Assembly (NCBI RefSeq): GCF_002095535.1
Contig: NZ_MLJI01000001.1
Location: 2,407,832-2,471,831 of the forward strand
Reading direction: 5' to 3'
From: Pantoea cypripedii
GTDB lineage: Bacteria; Pseudomonadota; Gammaproteobacteria; Enterobacterales; Enterobacteriaceae
DNA: 64,000 bases
Positions within the stretch are counted from its first letter, which is position 1; each line of letters starts with the position of its first letter. This document shows positions 40,874-52,249 of the stretch, one piece after another. The notes below the pieces were generated by a model. That model was not told the origin of the DNA and ran no database searches. It was given only the letters and a program-made list of their open reading frames with translations. Both the position numbers and the translations under genes were made by a program.

Positions 40874-40948
40874 CGTAGCGGCGCGATTTATCGCGCTTAT
40901 TTGGCAACAATGCCGGGTCAAAAACGCGCAATAAATTGCGCCGCTACG
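40874..40948. repeat. 75-bp inverted-repeat element, copy A
   Basis: Terminal arms CGTAGCGGCGCGATTTATCG and, at the other end, its near-complement ending ATTGCGCCGCTACG enclose about 30 bp of unrelated DNA. The second copy is at 42406-42478. This looks like a dispersed REP/MITE-type intergenic repeat. It follows gldA and may serve as terminator or mRNA-stabilising structure. Confidence 0.85.
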
Positions 40949-40960
40949 CATTCATCATGA

Positions 40961-41809
40961 CTACTGTTCTTCGGTCGGCTTATCCCAATACTGATATTTA
41001 TAAGCCGAACTGAGATGACGCTCGATGGTTCCTTTCTCAAACACTTCGGTTTCGTGCAAATAACTGAGCGTGCAATTTCCTACCTCATCCCACAGCTGAC
41101 ATTCATCCACCGATCGGATAGTACTGACCGGAGTGGTCGCCGTGCCATTCAGACGTAACTCACGCCACTGATTGTCATAGGTGTAGGTATCTTTGCTGCG
41201 AGCGCTGATGGCGCTGATCACCAACCCCTGTGGATTCCAGTTGTAGGTGCTCTCCCCGTTAGTCAGCGCATCACTGCCGCGTGCGACGCTTCTCTCCACG
41301 CGGAAATGTTTGTCATAACGGTAGGTGGTATCGGTGAAGCCGTTTTTGCCCATACTGGTAAATTTGTCAGAGGAACTGATGATATTACCCCGCTGCCCCA
41401 TCTGCCAGTTAATGGTGCCCTGCCGGTTATCCACCACCACTTCTTTCCCCTCTTTCAGGACTTTCACCAGATAGGCGTACTCAGCCACCCAGCCGCCCTG
41501 CACACGCGCAATATGTTGTTCCATGCTCAGCACGACATTACTTTCGCTTTTATCGTAAGTAATGTCCGCCACCATCAAATCACCACAGGGATCAAACTGC
41601 CCCAGAATGCGTTTCTGTGAATCAACGTCTTTACCAAATTCACCGGCAATCACCTGGCGCACGGCACCTTTCGCATTCCCCCCCAGCATAATCCAGTTGT
41701 TGCTATTGGTGATGTTCTTGCTCAACGGCGGACAGACGGTGCTGACAGCCAGCGCAGCGCCACTGAGCGGAAAAAGCAGCAGTAAAACGGCACAAGGGAT
41801 GGATTTCAT
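40961..41809 (-). CDS. Secreted hypothetical protein with RHS-like YD segments
   Basis: A 282-residue protein with a clear signal peptide (MKSIPCAVLLLLFPLSGAAL, cleavage near AVS). The mature part contains aromatic-Asp segments such as TTYRYDKHFRVE, STYNWNPQGLV and DTYTYDNQWREL, spaced like RHS/YD repeats, and several cysteines (CPP, DPCGD, DECQLWDEVGNC) fit for disulfides in the periplasm. It is distantly reminiscent of the E. coli YnfC (UPF0257) lipoprotein, but it lacks a lipobox. I cannot assign a function. It sits between the two copies of the 75-bp repeat. Confidence 0.75.
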   Translation of the reverse strand: MKSIPCAVLLLLFPLSGAALAVSTVCPPLSKNITNSNNWIMLGGNAKGAVRQVIAGEFGKDVDSQKRILGQFDPCGDLMVADITYDKSESNVVLSMEQHIARVQGGWVAEYAYLVKVLKEGKEVVVDNRQGTINWQMGQRGNIISSSDKFTSMGKNGFTDTTYRYDKHFRVERSVARGSDALTNGESTYNWNPQGLVISAISARSKDTYTYDNQWRELRLNGTATTPVSTIRSVDECQLWDEVGNCTLSYLHETEVFEKGTIERHLSSAYKYQYWDKPTEEQ

Positions 41810-42193
41810 GATGGTTATCCGTGAATAGCCTTAACTTTCAATGTAAGCATCTTTTTTCATGATGCGCTACGGTCAGCTTGCGGAGATCATCACAAAGGGA
41901 GAAGGAGGCTCATCACACAACAGTAAAAGACGAACCGCCCGGATTGAGTTAAAGTTTACTTTGAATATTTAACCCCGGTTTATATCCGCCATTTAATGTT
42001 AGCTTCTGCCATTGCAGGATTTCATAGATTTTAAAACTAAAAAAACTCTTCTGAACAAAGTCAAGTCTGATTAACCCATTATAGTGAGGCTATTCATGAG
42101 ATTAAGCTCACTGCCGCCCATTTATAATCCCTAAGGCAATCTTAATGAGCACAGCCGTACCCTACTATCCCTAACTCTACGGAGGGTTTAAGC
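41810..42193. other. Intergenic region without recognised features
   Basis: About 380 bp of A/T-rich DNA upstream of the divergent secreted-protein and ribbon-helix-helix genes. Only very short frames are present and I see no RNA gene, repeat or confident promoter. Confidence 0.4.
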
Positions 42194-42382
42194 ATGATTC
42201 AATCAGCCAGCGACATTCAGAAACGCAGCGATGAAAAGCGTGGTATGAAGCCCAAAACCTATAAACTCCCCCTGAATACCATCGACCGAATCGAGTTGCT
42301 CGCGAGTCATTCCGGGATATCTCAGGCAGCCATCATTGCTAATGCCATTGATATTTACGAACAGTCGCTAAAACGGCAGTAA
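42194..42382 (+). CDS. Small ribbon-helix-helix-like protein
   Basis: A 62-residue basic protein preceded by a strong ribosome site (GGAGGG, 8 nt before ATG). The stretch KTYKLPLNTIDRIELLASHSG followed by SQAAIIANAIDIYEQSL fits one beta strand and two helices of the Arc/MetJ-type ribbon-helix-helix fold. That suggests a DNA-binding regulator or an orphan antitoxin. No toxin gene is adjacent on the same strand. The family is not identified. Confidence 0.65.
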   Translation: MIQSASDIQKRSDEKRGMKPKTYKLPLNTIDRIELLASHSGISQAAIIANAIDIYEQSLKRQ

Positions 42383-42405
42383 CTTCTCATGTTCTGCTCC
42401 TGACG

Positions 42406-42478
42406 CGTAGCAGCGCGATTTATGGCGCGGGTTGTTATTAACGCGAACGAACATTGCGCGATAAATCGCGCCGCTACG
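42406..42478. repeat. 73-bp inverted-repeat element, copy B
   Basis: Arms CGTAGCAGCGCGATTTATGG and, at the other end, ATAAATCGCGCCGCTACG match copy A at 40874-40948; the loop differs. It lies 24 bp after the small ribbon-helix-helix gene. Confidence 0.85.
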
Positions 42479-42532
42479 ATTAAGACTTTATCCATCATTA
42501 AAAGTGATGGCTGGATTTTATTCCGGCTAACA

Positions 42533-42808
42533 TTATCGTGGCTTGCTCCTTATTATCTTCTCACCCTCTTCGGTGAGTCTGACTTCGTAATAACGTGTCA
42601 TATCACTGACAATCACAACAAAATCAATTAAGCCTTCACGCATCAATGGTGCCAGGCTCCGGCAAGTGACCTCTGTGCGTTTTCTTCGTACATTATCATG
42701 TCTGACTTCCACACCGACTGCTTTATCACCTCGTAACTTATAATCCGTTCCGTTTCGCATGCGATTCAGAGTTACAAGCTTCTCCTGTGAAATCATGGTC
42801 ATATCCAT
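42533..42808 (-). CDS. Small hypothetical protein
   Basis: A 91-residue basic, soluble protein. TGGGG lies shortly before two possible ATGs (42808 and 42802). The C-terminal half (LAPLMREGLIDFVVIVSDMTRYYEVRLTEEGEKII) looks like the wing of a winged-helix domain. The N-terminal half has MISQEKLVTLNRMRNGTDY. Some uncharacterised enterobacterial proteins share this layout, but I cannot name a family. Isolated gene between the repeat element and cutC. Confidence 0.6.
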   Translation of the reverse strand: MDMTMISQEKLVTLNRMRNGTDYKLRGDKAVGVEVRHDNVRRKRTEVTCRSLAPLMREGLIDFVVIVSDMTRYYEVRLTEEGEKIIRSKPR

Positions 42809-43112
42809 TTACCCCAGCCAAAAGCACTACATTGATGACACACGGATGCTCTGGTTCACAAAATCATCCATGCTTTTAGTTGTAATAAGTTCTTTTCTCT
42901 TCACGTCATGGTAATGACAATATGGAAATTATGTGAGTTTAATATTGGCGGGTTGACGGATTTATATTTCTATGATCCATCACATTTCGTCACTGCGCGG
43001 AGTCAAACGCTTATTTTAGATAAAAAGAACCCCAGCAAGAAAAACTGGGGTTTGGTACTTGCAAACATCACGTCATGCTTTCGGCGTGCTGCGCGGCAAA
43101 ATTGGCGCGATT
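42809..43112. other. Intergenic region downstream of cutC
   Basis: About 300 bp, A/T-rich. Apart from the cutC terminator (43025-43056), nothing is recognised. A frame at 42908-43192 has no ribosome site and runs into cutC on the opposite strand. Confidence 0.4.
43025..43056 (-). terminator. Rho-independent terminator of cutC
   Basis: Stem AACCCCAG / CTGGGGTT with a loop of about nine bases. On the minus strand it is followed by CTTTTTATC. It lies about 60 bp after the cutC stop. Confidence 0.8.
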
Positions 43113-43865
43113 TCAGGCTACCCGGACGGTGTTCATCTGCATCATGCTTTTCATGGCTTCCACCACATCACCATCAACGCAGTAGCGACTGAATTCATCG
43201 GTTTCCGCTTCAGAACACATCGACACCCCAGCTTTGCGGTAGCGCATCGGGGAGGCGACTAAGCGGCTTGCCGAGCTATGAACTTCCTGGATTCCACCAT
43301 CCAGAAACTTCTGCAGGTTGCTAAGACGCACCCCTGCCCCGGCCATAATGATTGGACCCACGTTTTGCTCATTAAGTTCCCGCAATAATGGAATTCCGGT
43401 TTCCGCGCTTTGCTGCTGACCCGAAGTCAGAATGCGCGCGATACCCAAATCACTCAGTACCTCAAGCGCACGCTTTGGGCTATGGCACAAGTCAAAGGCG
43501 CGATGGAAGGTCACTGCCATGCCGTCACACAACGCCATAATCTGGCGCATACGGGCGACATCCACATGGGCATCTTCATCCAGCATGCCAATAACCAGAC
43601 CGGGGAAACCCAGTTCACGCATCAGCGCCACATCCGATTTCATCACTTCGAACTCGTGGGCGGTATAGCAAAAATCGCCGCCGCGTGGCCGGACAATGGG
43701 ATGCACCGGAATCGTCACCTGCCGTCGCGCCGCTTCCAGCACCCCCGCTGAGGGTGTCAGCCCGCCTTCACGGGGTGCGCTGCACAGTTCCACTCGGTCA
43801 GCACCGGACAGCTGCGCAGTCATTGCACAGTCGATGCCGTAGCAGCATATTTCCAGTTTCGTCAT
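43113..43865 (-). CDS. cutC: CutC family protein
   Basis: A 250-residue TIM-barrel protein resembling E. coli CutC (248): [53 protein letters not shown] and [17 protein letters not shown]. Historically linked to copper tolerance, an effect in E. coli later attributed to the neighbouring small RNA MicL. No MicL-like sequence was recognised here, though I looked only briefly at the 3' end. Cytoplasmic; true activity unclear. Confidence 0.93.
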   Translation of the reverse strand: MTKLEICCYGIDCAMTAQLSGADRVELCSAPREGGLTPSAGVLEAARRQVTIPVHPIVRPRGGDFCYTAHEFEVMKSDVALMRELGFPGLVIGMLDEDAHVDVARMRQIMALCDGMAVTFHRAFDLCHSPKRALEVLSDLGIARILTSGQQQSAETGIPLLRELNEQNVGPIIMAGAGVRLSNLQKFLDGGIQEVHSSASRLVASPMRYRKAGVSMCSEAETDEFSRYCVDGDVVEAMKSMMQMNTVRVA

Positions 43866-43952
43866 ACTTTTCTCCTTTCACATGACTTCTGGCTCGGGAA
43901 GATTGCTTAAGTTAGTCTGCTCAATGAAGACAGTTTACGTGGAAAACTAACT

Positions 43953-45098
43953 ATGGCATTCAATTTTGACCAATGGATAGACCGCCGTCACAGCGATAGT
44001 TTGAAATGGCACAAATATGGCGATCAGGATGTACTGCCGCTATGGGTTGCTGACACCGATTTTCGCTCCCCGGAATGCATAATTACTGCGATAAAAAACC
44101 GGGCAGAGCACGGTGTTTTCGGTTACGGCACTACGCCAACCGGATTGATTGATATCACGATTTCCCGTCTGGCGCAGCGCTATGGCTGGCAGATCCAGCC
44201 GGAATGGATTGTGCTGTTGCCTGGGGTTGTGAGTGGCCTGAATCTTTCGGTCCGCGCATTTACCGACCCTGCGCAAAGCACTGTCGCTCCGGACCCGATT
44301 TATCCCCCCTTTCGCGCTGCGGCTAAACTGGCAGATCGACATCAAACCCACTTACCACTGCGGTTAGAAAATCAGCGCTGGCTAATGAATCTGGCGGCGG
44401 CGAGTGAACAAATGCAGGGTAACGAGCGTCTGCTGATGCTGTGCAATCCGCAAAATCCGGGCGGCACTGCTTATCGTCGTGACGAGTTGCTGGCACAGCT
44501 GGCTTTTGCGCAACAGCATGATCTGATCGTCTGCTCTGATGAGATTCATTGCGACCTGATCCTCAGCCCCGGCGTACAGCACGTCCCCTTCGCATCGCTG
44601 AGCGAAGATGCGGCGCAACGCAGCATCACGCTGATTTCACCGTCGAAGACCTTCAACATTGCCGGGCTGGGCGCTTCAATGGCGATCATCCCTAACCCGG
44701 AATTACGTGAACGTTTTAATCAGACACGTCAGGGGATTGTGCCCGCGGTGGATATTCTGGCACTGGTCGCAGCAGAGGCGGCCTGGCGAGAGGGGGATGC
44801 CTGGCTGGCGGCGCAGCTTGATTATTTGCGCGCCAATCGTGACTGGCTGGTAGAACAGGTTAATGCCCTGCCCGGACTGAGCATGGTGTCCCCAGAAGCG
44901 ACCTACCTCGGCTGGATCGATGCCAGCCAGCTTGCCGTTGCCAGCCCGGCACTGTGGTTTGAACAGCACGGGCTGGGTTTCTCACCAGGACGCGACTTTG
45001 GCGATGATAATTTTGTTCGTTTCAATTTTGGCTGTACCCGCGCCACGCTGGAGGAAGCTGTCGCCCGTCTGCAACGCGCGGTGGCAACCCGGCGTTAA
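43953..45098 (+). CDS. PatB/MalY family pyridoxal-phosphate aminotransferase (cystathionine beta-lyase type)
   Basis: A 381-residue fold-type I PLP enzyme. LPLWVADTDFRSPECI and FGYGTTPTGLIDITISRLAQRYGWQI near the start, LLCNPQNPGGTAYRR, DEIHCDLIL with the PLP-binding Asp, and SPSKTFNIAGL with the Schiff-base Lys near residue 231 define the PatB/MalY C-S lyase group. Likely reactions are beta-elimination of cystathionine or cysteine. It starts 87 bp from the divergent cutC and ends in a 4-bp overlap with the convergent yecM. Confidence 0.88.
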   Translation: MAFNFDQWIDRRHSDSLKWHKYGDQDVLPLWVADTDFRSPECIITAIKNRAEHGVFGYGTTPTGLIDITISRLAQRYGWQIQPEWIVLLPGVVSGLNLSVRAFTDPAQSTVAPDPIYPPFRAAAKLADRHQTHLPLRLENQRWLMNLAAASEQMQGNERLLMLCNPQNPGGTAYRRDELLAQLAFAQQHDLIVCSDEIHCDLILSPGVQHVPFASLSEDAAQRSITLISPSKTFNIAGLGASMAIIPNPELRERFNQTRQGIVPAVDILALVAAEAAWREGDAWLAAQLDYLRANRDWLVEQVNALPGLSMVSPEATYLGWIDASQLAVASPALWFEQHGLGFSPGRDFGDDNFVRFNFGCTRATLEEAVARLQRAVATRR

Positions 45099-45655
45099 GC
45101 CTGTTCGCTGGCGACGATCTCTTCCAGTCGCCACGGATGAAACTTAATGGTGGTTTGCCCATCCGTCACTGCCAGGGTCGGATTGGGCAAACGCTCCTTC
45201 TCGCCCTGCGGGGTGCTGGTTTTAAACGAAATTCCCGGTTGCATCAGCGCTTCATCGGCCAGCAGCGCCATCGCCCGCATGCCGAGCGTTTCCGGCTCGC
45301 CACGCAACACAATTTCCACATGTTCCCAGCCTTCATGCCGATAGAGTTTTTCACCCGGCCAGGGCAACTCAATCACCTCGACCTGCCATCCCGCCAGCTG
45401 TATTGGCTGATGCAATTTGAACAAACAAATCGGGCGACCGTTGATCATTGCTTCAGAGAACTGGCTGCCGATTTGCAACAAACCCTGCTTCCAGCGCTCA
45501 GCCGTAGCGTACTGATGGCAACGTACAGCCACATGATCGGCCTCGTGCTGATCGAGCTGCAATCCCAAACGTTCAGCAAATTGTAGTAACGCCTGTTCAA
45601 AGCGCAGCAGGTCCTGTTCCAAATCCTTCAGTTCTGAAGGAAAAATCATCGTCAT
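45095..45655 (-). CDS. yecM: VOC family protein YecM
   Basis: A 186-residue protein like E. coli YecM (188). HEADHVAVRCHQYATAERWKQGL near the N-terminus, then the strand-rich VOC fold with EVIELPWPGEKLYRHEGWEHVEIVL. The histidines in HVAVRCH and HVEIVL are candidate metal ligands. A structure of the E. coli protein suggested a metal-binding isomerase or oxygenase fold; the activity is unknown. It lies before argS as in E. coli, but on the opposite strand. Confidence 0.9.
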   Translation of the reverse strand: MTMIFPSELKDLEQDLLRFEQALLQFAERLGLQLDQHEADHVAVRCHQYATAERWKQGLLQIGSQFSEAMINGRPICLFKLHQPIQLAGWQVEVIELPWPGEKLYRHEGWEHVEIVLRGEPETLGMRAMALLADEALMQPGISFKTSTPQGEKERLPNPTLAVTDGQTTIKFHPWRLEEIVASEQA

Positions 45656-45969
45656 GCGTCAATCACCTCGCGATTAGTTTAGATCTTTTAATCAATGTAG
45701 ATTCTTGCAGAATCTGAATTTCTCCGGGCATAACTGTCAGAATCATCTGATTTAGACCGTAAAACCCCGTAAAACCTTATAAAACTGCCTTTCAATTCGG
45801 ATTAATCGTAACCACAGGTCCAAAAGTTACTTTATGAAAGTACCTTAACCACCTGTTTTTAATAAATATAATTAATACAATGAGATAAGTCTTATTTAGC
45901 CTGCAAACAATTGCAGCCTGAAATCCTTTCTTATAAATTTGTGACTACTCAAATAAAAGGAATGGCCCT
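45656..45969. other. Intergenic region without recognised features
   Basis: About 315 bp of A/T-rich DNA between yecM and the 40-residue gene. It must carry their promoters. A direct repeat CCGTAAAACC / CCGTAAAACC (near 45753-45776) is the only feature noted. Confidence 0.4.
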
Positions 45970-46092
45970 ATGTCTATGCTCATTGTTGTCGCGGTCCTGA
46001 TTGCATTGATGGGATTTGCAATTTCCCGCCACTGGAAGGTGCGTGAAGACAAAAGCGTTAAAAATCCTCGTCGCTTTGCACGGCGCCGTTAA
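45970..46092 (+). CDS. 40-residue single-span membrane protein
   Basis: A short gene encoding a hydrophobic helix (LIVVAVLIALMGFAI, residues 4-18) followed by a basic tail (WKVREDKSVKNPRRFARRR). AGGA lies 8 nt before the ATG, and a stable hairpin overlaps the stop codon. The ribosome site, one-span topology, basic tail and dedicated terminator support a real small inner-membrane protein (N-terminus out, basic end in the cytosol). I do not recognise a named family. Confidence 0.65.
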   Translation: MSMLIVVAVLIALMGFAISRHWKVREDKSVKNPRRFARRR

Positions 46093-46108
46093 TCGGCGCT
46101 GTGTTTCC
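46079..46108 (+). terminator. Terminator overlapping the end of the 40-residue gene
   Basis: Stem CACGGCGCCG / CGGCGCTGTG (one mismatch) with loop TTAAT containing the stop codon, followed by TTTCCTC. Confidence 0.7.
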
Positions 46109-46268
46109 TCTATTTTTCAGTCTGAACCGATTGCTGACGCACTCTATCATTTCACGTATACTTCCCCTCTTATTTTTTCCGTCCCGCCAGCCCGAGAACG
46201 CCTCTGCGGGATGACGACAACGGCTCGCTTATGGCAGGCGGGCCATTTCAGCATATGAAGGTAACGCG

Positions 46269-47999
46269 GTGAATATTCAGGCTCTTCTTTCCGACAAAGT
46301 CGGTCAGGCAATGATCGCGGCAGGTGCGCCTGCCGATTGCGAACCCCAGGTTCGTCAGTCCGCTAAGGTGCAATTTGGCGACTACCAGGCGAACGGTATC
46401 ATGGCGGTGGCAAAAAAGCTCGGTCAGGCACCGCGTCAGCTGGCTGAGCAGGTGATCCAGCATCTTGACCTGCACGGTATTGCCAGCAAAGTCGAAATCG
46501 CCGGTCCCGGCTTCATTAATATCTTCCTCGATCGCCAGTGGCTGGCTGAACAGGCGGCGCAGGCGCTGATCTTACCCCGTCTTGGCGTTAGCAGTGTGGC
46601 ACCCGAAACCGTGGTGATTGACTATTCCGCACCGAACGTGGCGAAAGAAATGCACGTGGGTCACGTCCGTTCCACCATCATCGGTGATGCTGCGGTGCGT
46701 ACGCTGGAGTTTCTCGGCCACCATGTCATCCGTGCCAACCACGTCGGTGACTGGGGCACGCAGTTCGGTATGTTGATTGCCTACCTGGAAAAACAGCAGA
46801 ACGAACATCATGAAGATATCGCCCTGGCGGACCTCGAAGCCTTCTACCGCGAAGCCAAACGCACTTATGACGAAGACGAAGCTTTCGCCGAGATCGCACG
46901 CGGCTATGTGGTGAAATTGCAGGGTGGCGATGAATATTGCCGCACCATGTGGAAGAAGCTGGTCGACATCACCATGAGTCAGAACCAGAAAGTTTATGAC
47001 CGTTTAAATGTCACTCTGACGCGTAAAGATGTGATGGGTGAAAGCCTGTACAACGACATGCTGCCGGGCATCGTTGCCGACCTGAAAGAGAAAGGTCTGG
47101 CGGTGATCAGTGAAGGCGCAACCGTGGTGTTCCTTGATGAATTCAAAAACAAGGAAGGCGACCCGATGGGCGTGATTGTGCAGAAGAAAGATGGTGGCTA
47201 TCTCTACACCACCACCGATATCGCCTGCGCGAAATACCGTTACGAAACCCTGCATGCTGACCGTGTGCTGTATTACATCGACTCACGTCAGCATCAGCAT
47301 CTGCAACAGGCATGGACTATCGTGCGTAAAGCCGGTTACGTGCCTGAGAGCGTGCCGCTGGAGCACCACGCATTTGGTATGATGCTGGGCAAAGATGGCC
47401 GTCCGTTCAAAACCCGTACCGGCGGCACCATCAAACTGGCTGACCTGCTGGACGAAGCGGTTGAACGCGCACTGGCGCTGGTCAGCGAGAAAAACCCGGA
47501 TATGACGCCGCAGGAGTTGCAGGATCTGGCGGAAGTGGTGGGCATCGGCGCGGTGAAATACGCCGACCTGTCAAAAAGCCGCACCACCGATTACGTCTTC
47601 GACTGGGACAACATGCTGGCCTTTGAAGGCAATACCGCGCCTTACATGCAGTATGCCTACACCCGCGTGCTGTCGGTGTTCCGCAAAGCCGGGATTGATG
47701 CCGACAGCCTGCAAGGCGAGATCGTACTGACTGAAGAACGTGAAGCCCAACTGGCCACTCGTCTGCTGCAATTTGAAGAAGTGATCACTCAGGTTGCGCG
47801 TGATGGTACGCCGCATGTGATGTGTGCTTATCTGTACGATTTGGCGGGTCAGTTCTCGGGCTTCTACGAGCACTGCCCGATCCTGTCGGCGGAAGATGAG
47901 CAGGTGCGTAATAGCCGTCTGCAACTGGCGGCATTGACAGCGAAAACGCTGAAGCAGGGTCTCGATACCCTCGGCATTAAAACTGTCGAACGTATGTAA
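46269..47999 (+). CDS. argS: Arginine--tRNA ligase
   Basis: A 576-residue class Ia synthetase. The N-terminal add-1 domain (1-110) recognises the tRNA D-loop. The HIGH-type motif appears as [21 protein letters not shown] (about 120-140). The C-terminal DALR anticodon-binding domain ends in VERM as in E. coli ArgS (577). GAAGGTAACGCG precedes the start (GTG at 46269, read as Met). Followed by a strong terminator. Confidence 0.97.
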   Translation: MNIQALLSDKVGQAMIAAGAPADCEPQVRQSAKVQFGDYQANGIMAVAKKLGQAPRQLAEQVIQHLDLHGIASKVEIAGPGFINIFLDRQWLAEQAAQALILPRLGVSSVAPETVVIDYSAPNVAKEMHVGHVRSTIIGDAAVRTLEFLGHHVIRANHVGDWGTQFGMLIAYLEKQQNEHHEDIALADLEAFYREAKRTYDEDEAFAEIARGYVVKLQGGDEYCRTMWKKLVDITMSQNQKVYDRLNVTLTRKDVMGESLYNDMLPGIVADLKEKGLAVISEGATVVFLDEFKNKEGDPMGVIVQKKDGGYLYTTTDIACAKYRYETLHADRVLYYIDSRQHQHLQQAWTIVRKAGYVPESVPLEHHAFGMMLGKDGRPFKTRTGGTIKLADLLDEAVERALALVSEKNPDMTPQELQDLAEVVGIGAVKYADLSKSRTTDYVFDWDNMLAFEGNTAPYMQYAYTRVLSVFRKAGIDADSLQGEIVLTEEREAQLATRLLQFEEVITQVARDGTPHVMCAYLYDLAGQFSGFYEHCPILSAEDEQVRNSRLQLAALTAKTLKQGLDTLGIKTVERM

Positions 48000-48003
48000 T
48001 ACG

Positions 48004-48030
48004 AAAAACCCGCCAGAAGGCGGGTTTTTT
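48004..48030. terminator. Terminator between argS and flhE
   Basis: Stem AAAAACCCGCC / GGCGGGTTTTTT with loop AGAA directly after argS. Its flanking A and T tracts allow action in both directions. Confidence 0.92.
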
Positions 48031-48035
48031 ATGGG

Positions 48036-48431
48036 CTAGTGATAATTCACCGTAACTTCACTGCTCACCACGCGCAGGCCTGGCGGCACGGCGCCCCGGC
48101 CGTTAAATCCAAAAGCCAGATGTAGCGTCTCATCTGCAGCGATATGCGCCAAACCGCGCGTCGTCCCGCTCGCCCCCTCCAGCAACACACAACGCTGGGT
48201 GGCACAAAGGCGCACCACCAGCCCGGAGGGTGCCGGGCGGCTCAGTTGATAACGCCAGCTCACCTGTGAAATTGTTCCCTGTACCTTTGATGTGGCACGC
48301 AACGGTGGAGAAGCCAGCCAGTTACCGCGCGCCCCAAGCGTCGGCCCGCTGGCGCTGGCATGCCACGCACCGTCCGCCGCTACCGCCCACAGGGGTAATA
48401 ACAGCAACAAACCCGGCCACACGCGACGCAT
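48036..48431 (-). CDS. flhE: Flagellar protein FlhE
   Basis: A 131-residue periplasmic protein with a signal peptide (MRRVWPGLLLLLPLWAVAAD). GARGNWLASPPLRATSKVQGT and SWRYQLSRPAPSGLVVRLC resemble enterobacterial FlhE, which acts on the flagellar export apparatus by preventing proton leakage. Two cysteines (LCATQRC) probably pair. It is the last gene of flhB-flhA-flhE and begins 1 nt after the flhA stop. Confidence 0.92.
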   Translation of the reverse strand: MRRVWPGLLLLLPLWAVAADGAWHASASGPTLGARGNWLASPPLRATSKVQGTISQVSWRYQLSRPAPSGLVVRLCATQRCVLLEGASGTTRGLAHIAADETLHLAFGFNGRGAVPPGLRVVSSEVTVNYH

Positions 48432-48432
48432 G

Positions 48433-50512
<2,080 letters not shown>

Positions 50513-50520
<8 letters not shown>

Positions 50521-51667
50521 CGTTTCTGTTCTCTCCTGGAATGTCCATCTCTGCCGGGACCGACAGATTATTAGGTTTCTTCGGTATCATGCCGCCTTCA
50601 CGCTTCCAGCGTCGCAGCTGCCAGACCCACGCCAGCACTTCGGCCACCGCCGCATAAAGTGCCCCTGGAATGAACTGACCAATTTCGGTATGACGATATA
50701 GCGCACGCGCCAGCGGCGGTGCTTCAAGAATGGGTACGCGATGTTCTTTGCCCAGTTCGCGAATTTTCAGCGCCACATCACCCGCCCCTTTGGCGATCAC
50801 CTTCGGTGCGCTCATTTTTTTCTCGTTATATTGCAGTGCCACCGAGTAGTGCGTCGGGTTGGTGACGATCACATCGGCCTTGGGTACGTCAGCCATCATG
50901 CGGCGGCGGGCAGCGGCGCGCATCGCCTGACGAATTCGCCCTTTAACATGAGGATCGCCCTCCTGCTGTTTGAATTCGTCACGGATATCCTGGCGCGACA
51001 TGCGTAATTTTTTGAAGTAGCTGTACAACTGCCAAAACACATCGAAGCCGACCATCGGAATCAAACCCAACATCACCAGCACACAGCACACGGCGATCAT
51101 GTTCATGCCATGTTCCAGCGCGTTCATCGGGGATTCACTGATTAAACGCAGCATCTCCGGCCAGTGCGACCAGACATACCAACCAGCCACCGCCCCCACC
51201 AACACCGCCTTGAGGATGGCTTTCAGCAGCTCAGCCCAGGTTTGTCCTGAAACCATACGTTTCAGACCACTCAACGGGTTAAGTTTGGTTAAATCGAGGC
51301 TGAGAGATTTACCGCTGATGACGATACCGCCCAGCAGCATCGGTGCAGCCATCGCCACCAGCACTAAACCGGCCATCAGCGGCAGCACCGCCAGCACCGC
51401 CTGACCAATCAGGGTACTGATATGTGCCACGATCACTTTGTCATCCGTGACCATGCCATGATCAAAACGAAAACCAGTCGCGACCATCGCCGCCAGCCGT
51501 CGCGCCATGCTGGTGCCACCCAGCCATAAAATCATAATGCCGGATAACATCATCAGTAATGACGTCAGCTCGCGCGAACGCGGAATCTGCCCCTCTTCAC
51601 GCGCTTTTTCAAGTCGGTGCGCTGTGGGCGATTCTGTTTTGTCCTCGTCGCTACTGTCTTCAGCCAC
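50513..51667 (-). CDS. flhB: Flagellar export switch protein FlhB
   Basis: A 384-residue protein with four membrane helices and a cytosolic domain that cleaves itself in NPTH (VIVTNPTHYSVALQY, near 268). Cleavage switches export from rod/hook to filament proteins. The start is GTG at 51667, with AGAGG 6 nt upstream, giving N-terminus AEDSSDEDKTESPTAHRLEK that matches E. coli FlhB (382). A longer frame from 51709 is not supported. In E. coli the che genes lie upstream; here a decayed nuclease gene and the nas operon follow. Confidence 0.95.
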
Positions 51668-51806
51668 GACATACCTCTGCTGACTGGAATTCTGAGCATA
51701 GGATGCCAAAAGGCGCGGACGCTAAAGCGTGGATTAAGGGGGGAAAATGTCAGCTTATTTAGCCATAAGGGAAATTACCGCCTGCGCAGATGACATCGCG
51801 GGGTGT

Positions 51807-52085
51807 TCAGGAATTGTGTTGTTTTAACTCATCCTCACTGAGGCCCGTCACTTTTATGATGGTGCTGAGAGCCAGTTTTTCCGCCAGCATACGGCGTGCT
51901 ATTTCCAGTGTGGCTTCCTGACGGCCCTCCAGGTATCCTTCTAGCCATCCTTTCAGATGTGATTCCAGTCGCCACTGCTCTTCAATCGTCATAATCTTTT
52001 CCTCAAGTTGCGGTTTGGCTTGTCTCAGTATTTCAACCACCTTGCCCCGATCATCTGTATCTCCATGTCGCAGCAAATAAAAGTT
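51807..52085 (-). pseudogene. Remnant of a Rpn-family recombination-promoting nuclease/putative transposase
   Basis: An 89-codon frame encodes the typical C-terminus of Rpn/YhgA-like PD-(D/E)XK proteins (PF04754): EKIMTIEEQWRLESHLKGWL, LEGRQEATLEIARRMLAEKL and VTGLSEDELKQ. The catalytic N-terminal two thirds are absent: the frame runs only a dozen codons further upstream before a stop at 52113. The best start (TTG at 52076) has no ribosome site. This is most likely a decayed fragment. Confidence 0.75.
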
Positions 52086-52218
52086 GCCTGGCGACGGGAA
52101 GATGACTGGACGTTAGCACAGGTGATCAACCTCCGAAATTTGAGTCATCAAAATGTCAGAGGGATTTAAGGCATTCAGGATGTGTTCAGGAAAGTATCAG
52201 CAAAGAGTCATTTCAAAA

Positions 52219-52244
52219 CGATGCCCTTTCAGGACAGGGCATCG
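52219..52244 (-). terminator. Rho-independent terminator of the nas operon
   Basis: Stem CGATGCCCT / AGGGCATCG with an 8-nt loop, followed on the minus strand by TTTTGAAATG. It lies 5 bp after the cobA stop. Confidence 0.7.
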
Positions 52245-52249
52245 TGCTG

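Noticed and set aside
42908..43192. A 94-codon plus-strand frame before and inside cutC
   Set aside because: No ribosome site, contains the cutC terminator, and its second half is antisense to cutC.
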